Below, in pieces: positions 57,319 to 64,000 of a DNA stretch of 64,000 bases. The DNA lies in NCBI GenBank assembly GCA_018340375.1, contig JAFFJZ010000009.1, positions 17,252,501-17,316,500 of the forward strand, read 5' to 3'. A program made the translations under genes and the position numbers. The notes below the pieces were generated by a model. The model was given only the letters and a program-made list of their open reading frames with translations. It did no database searches and had not been told where the DNA came from. The stretch comes from Gonatopus flavifemur (taxonomy: Eukaryota > Arthropoda > Insecta > Hymenoptera > Dryinidae). Positions within the stretch are counted from its first letter, which is position 1, and each line of letters opens with the position of its first letter.

Positions 57319-58439
57319 GTGTGCGATATAAACATTGTCATTATTAAAAAGAACTCATATAGCACACGAAGAATATTTTTCTAAGAGTATCAGTCGAATT
57401 CTTCCAGAAGTCTTTTGAAGTTACTGAATTAATGCAGAGTTCGGAGAGAATTCGATTAATATTTTTGAAGAGAATTCCTCGCATGCTACATATATGTGAA
57501 TCCCATCAGAAAGCTCATGGAGGATGTCATACAGATTCAGAGCATTCATAATGCATTCTTGAGAATTCTTTTTAAATTCATGTCCTTTATTAGAGGGATT
57601 GCGCCTGATTGCCCTTGGAATGTGAATTTTCCTTCCGTCGGTGGTTTTGAATTATTGAAAGAAAAATGTTTTTTAATTGTAACCAACTGCCAAAATTTTT
57701 TCAACTTTTCTCATACTATTTCTCATTCGCTTATAATATTTGCATAGAGATCTTTAGAAATTCATATTCAGTGCGCAATCAGGAGCATATACTTGATATC
57801 ATATATCACATGTTTTGATTTCTTGGATATCTTACCAAAAAAATTATCAAAAAAGGTTTCGCAAAATTCCGTACAATTCAATTATCTTCCGAGGAATTTC
57901 CAATGAAAATCGATTAAAATTTCTTATGATTCAACAAGCCTATGTGCACTTCCTTTCAGAGCAATAATCAAAGATTTCGTTTTTTTTTATGTTTTACGTC
58001 GTGAAAATTATTCGGTTGATATAAATATTTTTATCGTGACGTGATAGTTTAGATTTTGATCATCATTTGAACCCAATTTCTTGGTATATGACGGGATTTC
58101 CGTAATTGTCGACAATTCTGCCGCTCTCGAGGATATTTACAAATTTGCCGCAATTCTTTTGTCGAATGCGACAGAACTACAAATTGACGCATGCGTCAGT
58201 CGCAGGCATGTAATAGATCCTTCATGCGCCAAAGAATCGTGTGCACACATACACACACACACATTTTTGGGACTTGAATTTTTTCAACGTTCTGAAGCGT
58301 TGGGCGAAGTGGAAATATCCCTTTCTGCATCATGGATCTTTGACCCTGTCACAATACTTTCGTTTCCTTATAGTTCTTTCGTTCTAGTTATTCTTTCGTT
58401 CTACTTGTATATATATCGTAACGTGATACATCGTCACAA

Positions 58440-58910
58440 GAGAGTCGCGAGATGGCACCGCGCACGACTCCTATGAAAAGTGATCTTTCAGCTAGAGAAA
58501 ATATTGGTTGACATGAGAGAACCCACCTGTCGCTCGCTCACACGAGAATCGGGAACACATCTCCTCTCCTTCACTATCCCTGTCCTCCTCTAATCCCTGC
58601 CCTTTTATGATTTGTCGAGGTTTCCCGCCCCGGAGAACCCCCGTTCCATATATACCCACACTCACCCAACGGTTATTTGGAGACCACCACCGCCAAAACC
58701 AATAAAACAAGCTCAAGAGGTGAGCTCTAACGGGAAGTCACCGACGGGGTTCCGTGTGTCATTTTACGAACTCACCCGTCGGTGAAGAAGAAGGAAGTGG
58801 CCATCTTACCTGTCACTTCTCGTGTAACCGAGTCACGGCACGTGTACGCGAAAACTTGTTAAGAGGAAACTGCAGATACGGTGAGTGTGGGCGCCATCGG
58901 GGCCCGAAAT
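58440..58910 (+). mobile_element. Possible LTR with tRNA-Lys-like primer site
   Basis: A GC-richer block has a TATA-like CCATATATACCC (about 58646), AATAAA at 58701 and, about 180 bases later, GGGCGCCATCGGGGCCCGAA (58889-58908). That last sequence resembles the tRNA-Lys primer-binding sites of Gypsy-type elements. No second LTR or gag/pol frame was found, the left limit is a guess, and a LINE tail was inserted just downstream. Confidence 0.35.
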
Positions 58911-58944
58911 TCAATTCATAATATTACTACGCATCCGCCAAAGT

Positions 58945-59202
58945 TGAAACAAATCGTGAAAAGGAGAAGCAATCTTATAGGACACACATTACGGCATGAG
59001 AGTTTATTGAAAACAATATTGGAAGGGAAAATGAATGGTAAAACTGGTAAAGGTAGACCCAGAGCAAGTTATATGAAGCAAATCGTACAAGACAAGGGAT
59101 GTAGTAGATATGTAGAAATTAAACGTTTGGCGGATAATAGACAGGGGTGGAGGGTTTCATCAAACCAGTCGTAAGACTGATTACTTCATGATGATGATGA
59201 TG
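58945..59202 (+). mobile_element. 5'-truncated RTE-like LINE, 12-bp TSD
   Basis: It encodes the LINE C-terminus (KQIVKRRSNLIGHTLRHESL, EGKMNGKTGKGRPR, RYVEIKRLADNRQGW) and ends ATTACTTCATGATGATGATG. ATCCGCCAAAGT flanks it at 58933-58944 and 59203-59214. The intact frame and exact duplication suggest a young insertion. Confidence 0.92.
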
Positions 59203-59214
59203 ATCCGCCAAAGT

Positions 59215-61421
59215 AGTGGCTTCGGTGTGGGAGTGCTGGTGCGGTGGTTTATGGTGTTGTTTTTTGTTCTTGGTGAGAAAGTTTTTTCTGTGGCCTCCTT
59301 CACGTGTCCCTTCATTCGATTTTTCCTCTCCCCTTTGTGTTCCAACCCTCAATGCATCCCCTTCGTTCGCTATAGCCCTCCCTCAGACAAATTTTATGGT
59401 CGCGGTTTCCCTGTGCCCTCCTTTCGTTGATCAGTGTAAACGGCCTCGTCCGTGTAGAGTTTCCCCTCGCGGTCATGCCCCCCATGTTTTCTACGTTCCC
59501 TTTATGAACTTTATCTGATTGTATAATTTCCTTGTACAGGACAGAATCGTGTGAGTGATGTAAGGTTGACTGGTTTGTAATCGATATATCCAAGTCAAAA
59601 TATACATACATACGTGGTAACACGTGTTTAACCTTGTACCCATATTTCTTGTTTGTTCCCCTTGTCCCTTTACCCCTCCAAGACTATCGTGGACATATTA
59701 CTTGTTGTTTCTCAATATATTCCAGGTCCCGATATTGATTATAAATATTCATGACGGGGATCGTGGAGGCGCTCAACTACCCTGCGCCTTTGTGCATGGG
59801 CAAAGGATATGCCCATCACAATATAAGGAACGTGGAAGTGAAAAAAATAAAAGTTTCGATCGTCCCTTGTAAGCTGTCTTGTATCCGAATACTCTCCAAA
59901 AGCTGGTGAAGACCAGCTCCAGTGAAAGCTCCACCCTAGTGAGGATCCAAAAGTGAAGAACACAAGTGAAGAAAGTGAAAGTAGTTACTGAAACAAATCA
60001 AGCGTGAAAATACTCCGATTTTTTCCCAAATCACGCTTAGATAACTCTCTGTTACGCTTAATTGACTCTCAGGTCACGCTCTCGTCGCACTTTCACGCTT
60101 CATTTTTACCAGGTTGACAGTTGTCCAAATTCCAAAGTGGTTCAGAAACATGTTTCTAAATCATTTGAAGATGGTATAAAGAATAGGAAGCAGTTAGTTC
60201 CAGGCTCTCTGAATATTACATTCAAGAATTTTCCCAGTTGAGCGACAAACTGATGAGTGATTTTTCATATATTGCCGGATATCTGAATTGTTCAAGATGC
60301 GAGCGAAGCGAGCGTATGTCGGCTACGATTTGTTCAAAATGAGCAGAGCGAATTTTGAGAGGAGTCAGACTGCTGAGCGAGGCGATGCAGTCAGGGGGTG
60401 GAGCCGCTTGGTTCACAAATAAACTTTCATGTTCAAAACTATATTGGTAATAGTTTTATGATCACTTTGCACTGTGGAAATGCACAGGAAAAAATCATTA
60501 TTCTCATAATTGAGTGTACCCATGCAAGAATTGGTTAGACGGTCGAAAACGTGGAAAAGTGTTGTCCAAGCCGTAACGTCACACGTCAAAATTTCGAAAA
60601 TCTACAAATACTGGTAAATAGGGCTTGGAAAATCAATTTTACTCTTCCTTTACGATTTTTCCCTATGATGGATAGTTTTCGAGAAAAAAAATAAAAATCA
60701 ACTTTTTTTCAGACCGAAAATCAATGTTTTTTAACATTAAACTCGTTCTAACTCTATCATTTTCAGAAATGGGCAGGATTGTACTCTCACCAGTACAAAG
60801 TACAAAGTACATTTGTACTTACCCTTGCGATTCCAAAGTGACCAATTTTTTTGGTTTGCTTTCAGTTATTTTTGGTTTTGGTAAAAATTCGGTCAGAAAA
60901 TGGTTACCCAGATGGCTGTTACCATATAATGACCTATTTGTGACTGAAAACTAACGGTTGCTTCGAACAAATTTGCCACCAAAGAATTTGGTTCGTTTTT
61001 GGATTCATTTTGGTATTTTGGAGGTGAAAACCCACAAAATTACCACAAAATGCCCGAAAAATCACCCAATTGAGATTGGTTTAATTTTTGTTGGATTTCG
61101 GTCAATTTTTGTTGAAAAAATGTCCTAACCCTGCTTACACTATCAAATAGAATCGTGTACAATATCATAGATGATGATACAAAAAGTATGATAGGATTCA
61201 CAGATTCTATCACGTTTTTGTATCATAATCTATGATATTGGATACGATTCTAAGTGAAAGTTTAAGCAGGGAAACGAGCAACAAGTTACCCAAACTAAGA
61301 TTTTTAACCAAAATGTAACCGAAATTTTCGGTCGCCTGTCGGTTCACCCAGATCCGCTAGGGCAGTACTTATTCAGTACATCCAGTACAAAGTACATCTG
61401 TACTTGGTACTCATTCAATAC
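59215..61421. other. Repeat-derived stretch without a recognised gene
   Basis: The first part (to about 59970) is GC-richer and may be the interior of the LTR element. From about 60750, GTACAAAGTACAAAGTAC words appear near both ends of a block whose right part ends GGTTCACCCAGATCCGCTAG, a motif also near 29865. It contains a palindromic insertion at 61129-61271. The motif GCGAGCGAAGCGAGCG lies at about 60298-60313. No protein is supported. Confidence 0.45.
61129..61271. mobile_element. Palindromic MITE, CCCTGCTTACACT ends
   Basis: CCCTGCTTACACTATCAAAT pairs with the right end CACTT...AAGCAGGG, and TATCATAGATGATGATACAA pairs with its inverse. AA lies on both flanks. Confidence 0.75.
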
Positions 61422-61448
61422 ATCATCATCATCATGAAGTAATCAGTC

Positions 61449-63379
61449 TTACGACTGGTTTGGTGAAACCCTCCGCCCCTGTCTATTATCCGCCAAACGT
61501 TTAATTTCTACATATTTACTACATCCCTTGTCTTGTACGATTTGCTCCATATAACTTGATCTAGGTCTACCTTTACCAGCTTTACCATTCATTTTCCCTT
61601 CCAATGTTGTTTTCAATAGACTCTCATGCGGTAATGTGTGCCCTATGAGATTGCTTCTCCTTTTCACGATGTGTTTCAAAAGATTTCTTTTTTCATTTAT
61701 CTGCTCGAGTACTCCTTCATTTTTGACTTTGTCTATCCATTTTATTCTGAGCATCCTTCTATAACACCACATTTCAAGGGCTTCAAGTCTTCGTTGATCA
61801 GTTTTCCCCATTGTCCAAGTTTCGCAACCATATAATGCTGTGCTCCAAACGTAACTTTTCAAGAATTTCTCCCTTACTTCCAAGCTTATATTTTTTGAGC
61901 ATAATAACTGTTTCTTTTGGTAAAAAGCCTGTTTCCCTTGTGCTATTCTTGCTCTTATATCTCTTTCGCTTTTGCCGTTTTCTGTATTTATGCTTCCTAG
62001 ATATTTGAATTCTTTCACCTGTTTAATTGTCTCGGTATCTATTTTGATTTTCGTTCTCCTAGCTGTTTTCGCTGCTGTACACATCATGAAGTTTGTTTTG
62101 TCTTTATTTATATTCATACAATGGTTTTCCAATAATATTGTTTTCATAGTGTTGAGAATATTTTCTAACTCAGTACTACTCGTAGCCAATATAGCTATGT
62201 CATCCGCGAATCTCAACATACTTATATTTTCCCCCTGAATCTGTAATTTCGATTGAATTTCCTCCTTCACTTCGTTCATTGCTTCTTCTATATATAAATT
62301 GACAATCAGTGGCGATAATGAGCATCCTTGTCTCACCCCTCTTCTTATTCGTGCTTCCCCTTCCTGACCCTCTATGTCTATTATTGCACTTTGATTCTTA
62401 TATATTTCGTATATTATTCTTCTATCTTTATAATTTATTCTCACCTTCTCCAGGATCGCCAACATCTTCTCCCAGTCCACATTATCGAAAGCCTTTTGTA
62501 TATCTACGAAACCTATGTACACAGATATCTTCAGCGCTATCCTTTTCTTTATTACTGCCCTAAGTGCTAAAATTGCTTCTCGCGTTCCCCTATTTTTTCT
62601 AAAACCAAACTGATCTTCTGCCAATCTACTCTCTATTTTATTTTCCATCCCCCTGTACATAATTTTGGTCAGTATTTTCAAAGCATGTGAAGTCAAACTG
62701 ATCGTTCTGTAGTTCTCGTATTTGTCTGCCCCTTGTTTTTTCGGGATAACGACAATTTTATTCTTTTGGAAATCTTCCGGTACTTCTCCTTTTTCGTACA
62801 TATCTCTAATCAATTCAAACCGTGCGTCACGAGTTCTTTCACTGGAGGCTTTTATAAGGTCCGCACTTATGCCATCTATGCCTGGCGTTTTATTATTTTT
62901 CAATTCTTTCAAAGCCTTGTCGAATTCTGATCTCAATATCGAATCTCCCAATTCTTCCTCATCTACATCCTCCTTCTTCTCTAAAAGTGCTATATCATCG
63001 TTTCCTCTATACAAGTCTTCCAAATGATTGATCCAATGTTCTATTTTCTCTTCCGTTTTTATCAATTGTCGTCCTAGAGAGTTTCTGATCTTATTGCTCC
63101 TAGATTTCATTTGTCCGAAAAGTCTTCTAATAATCCTATATGCTTCATCTATTTTTCCTAAATGCAATCTTACTTCTATTTCCTGATATTCCTCTTCTAA
63201 CCACTCTTCTTTTGCTTTCCTTGGTTCTCTTATTATTCTATTTCTCAATGATTTGTATCGTTGCTGGCCTTCTTGGCTATCATTATTCTTGTATTTTCTC
63301 CTTTCATTTATCAGTTCTCAAATTTCTCCCGTTATCCATGGGTTTTTAGGTTCTACCCCATTATTCTTCAAAATCTTAT
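61449..63379 (-). pseudogene. LINE reverse transcriptase, one in-frame stop
   Basis: From 63248 to 61449 the frame is open for 599 residues. Reverse-transcriptase blocks appear in order: NNKTPGIDGISADLIKAS (about 118-135), IVVIPKK (165-171), GFVDIQKAFDNVDWEKM (246-262, first catalytic Asp), RQGCSLSPL (306-314) and MLRFADDIAIL (344-354, catalytic Asp pair). The C-terminus carries RRSNLIGHTL and GKGRPRSSYMEQIVQD, shared by all truncated copies. Upstream of 63248 the same frame continues (NNGVEPKNPWITGEI, a TGA near 63316, then ELINERRKYKN). The product would copy its RNA at a nicked target. This copy is inactive as written because of that stop and a TAG upstream, although the catalytic core is preserved. 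Confidence 0.9.
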
Positions 63380-63384
63380 CCGCA

Positions 63385-63580
63385 CACCCAAAAAATCATA
63401 TTCTAAAAATTAGAATCTACTCTATAATATGAGCCTAGTACATTTTCCTCTTAACATCAGTGCTAATTCTTCTAACGTTCAGAGGACCTCCCACATCAAT
63501 CCTCTGAAACTCAGAGGAATATGTACTAGCCTCATATTTCAGAGGAATATATCAAATTTCAGTATACGATTTTGTCAGTG
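63385..63580. mobile_element. MITE inside the LINE coding region
   Basis: The ends CACCCAAAAAATCATAT and ACGATTTTGTCAGTG are imperfect inverted repeats, flanked by CA on both sides. Removing it with one CA joins GGAGAATGTG to CGGATAAG and restores the LINE frame. ATGAGCCTAGTACATTTTCC and its inverse pair inside. Confidence 0.8.
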
Positions 63581-63599
63581 CACATTCTCCTATATTCCC

Positions 63600-64000
63600 C
63601 TACGTCTTTGTCCATCTTCTTTCTATTCCCAAGTCTTTCTCTTTTTGATCTCCTAATTTTTCATCCAACATTTTCTCGAATGCCTCATGTGTTTGTTTTT
63701 GCTTGAGGTTCTTCAAATTCCATTTTTTTTGCATTTTCCTTTTCTTCTCCAGGGATTTGAATTTCAGAGAACATTTCATCATCAACATATTATGATCACT
63801 ATCTATATCTGCACTGGGATAAGTTTTACGGTTTTTCACTTGGTTTCTAAATCCTTTTTTCACTAATATGTAATCAATTTGGTATCTTGCTGTACCTCCT
63901 GGCATTTTCCAAGTGTAGATTCTTCTTGGATGATCTTCAAATAAAGTGTTTGTGATAACCATCTTATGATTTCCACAAAATTCGACTAAACGTTGTCCTC
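63600..64000 (-). pseudogene. LINE endonuclease C-terminal part (craniofacial protein 2-like)
   Basis: The frame contains NTLFEDHPRRIYTWKMPGG, RYQIDYILVKKGFRNQVKN and the endonuclease signature DIDSDHNMLMMKCSLKF, followed by a lysine-rich linker. It stops at TAG (63600-63602), eight codons before the MITE. If that stop and the MITE are ignored, it continues in the same frame into the reverse transcriptase. The SDHN motif and the YTW block are typical of the APE-like endonuclease of RTE-type LINEs, which nicks the target. The N-terminal half lies outside the window. Confidence 0.85.

Larger units (their letters stand above)
46012..58221. mobile_element. Candidate oversized PIF/Harbinger element
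   Basis: It encloses the two genes Harbinger elements are known to carry, a MADF/Myb-like protein (plus strand) and a DDE_4 transposase (minus strand), arranged convergently. The left candidate end AGGTGCGATTACACGATTG with CTGTCGCATGCG is matched imperfectly by CGCATGCGTCAGTCGCAG and GTAATAGATCCT at the right (about 28 of 39 positions by eye). The flanks TAA and TCA do not agree perfectly with a TWA duplication. The 12-kb length is explained by insertions in introns and between genes. The gene pairing is strong evidence; the exact ends are weak. Confidence 0.45.
61422..64000 (-). mobile_element. RTE-like non-LTR retrotransposon, 3' part, runs off window
   Basis: The element ends in a short ATG-repeat tail (61423-61436 on the plus strand as CATCATCATCATCATG) instead of poly(A), a known habit of RTE-type LINEs. 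The same tail occurs on every truncated copy in the window. It covers the end of an apurinic-type endonuclease domain (63,600-63,962), the reverse transcriptase and a C-terminal tail. The 5' part lies beyond 64,000. Confidence 0.9.

Noticed and set aside
46012..58221. Claiming exact Harbinger terminal repeats and a TWA duplication
   Set aside because: The candidate ends match only partly and the flanking triplets TAA and TCA differ, so they are reported as tentative.
58081..58476. 131-residue open frame with hydrophobic C-terminus
   Set aside because: It runs through dispersed repeat sequence and a CA microsatellite shared with about 2930-3070, and no family was recognised.
59188..59623. Overlapping 80-103-residue frames on both strands
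   Set aside because: They overlap each other in several frames across GC-richer, possibly LTR-derived sequence without a recognisable domain.
62309..63027. Plus-strand serine/proline-rich frames
   Set aside because: They are antisense shadows of the LINE reverse transcriptase.
1..64000. tRNA, rRNA and riboswitch genes
   Set aside because: No cloverleaf with conserved A and B boxes and no rRNA core sequence was noticed by eye; a tRNAscan run would be decisive.

Overview
This is an AT-rich, intron-bearing eukaryotic window that looks like insect (or at least arthropod) chromosomal DNA. The evidence is spliced genes with GT/AG introns, an RTE/craniofacial-protein-like non-LTR retrotransposon, PIF/Harbinger, hAT and CACTA-like transposase remains, and a dense population of palindromic miniature elements. 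There are no bacterial-type operons, Shine-Dalgarno sites, rRNA genes or recognisable tRNA genes. The species cannot be named from the sequence, and no conserved housekeeping gene was recognised.

Layout. Positions 1-18.3 kb are almost entirely nested mobile DNA: short tandem repeats, at least ten palindromic elements with 2-bp target duplications, an RTE-like LINE tail cut apart by later insertions (3.1-7.4 kb), and a 7.7-kb composite element (10.6-18.3 kb). That composite holds a 4.3-kb element whose core is a 184-bp tandem repeat arranged as two mirror-image arrays. Positions 18.3-22.7 kb hold no gene I can support. Positions 22.7-28.0 kb contain a LINE split by about 4.9 kb of insertions, including a 2.7-kb hAT element with a perfect 8-bp target duplication. 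Positions 30.6-37.3 kb carry a five-exon minus-strand gene that I assembled by splice sites and phase, resembling DUF4806 proteins, with one in-frame TGA in its first exon. Positions 38.0-41.3 kb are a DNA transposon with 150-bp inverted repeats and a broken transposase-like gene. Positions 43.3-45.2 kb hold a long CACTA (Tnp2)-like transposase exon.

Positions 46.0-58.2 kb are the most coherent unit. A seven-exon plus-strand MADF/BESS-type DNA-binding protein gene (46,288-53,467) converges on an intact 436-residue Harbinger transposase (54,815-56,125, minus strand), with poorly conserved candidate terminal repeats outside both. Harbinger elements are known to encode exactly this pair, a DDE nuclease plus a Myb/MADF-like partner, so this looks like an oversized Harbinger element swollen by later insertions. 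Positions 58.4-59.0 kb look like a degenerate LTR with a tRNA-Lys-like primer site. Positions 61.4-64.0 kb are the best-preserved LINE copy (minus strand), running off the window end.

The genes that can be interpreted are nearly all transposon genes. The interest lies in the Harbinger pair, the mirror-image satellite inside a transposon, the unassigned TTAGGGT transposon, and two families of palindromic elements whose 2-bp target duplications can be checked against internal empty sites.
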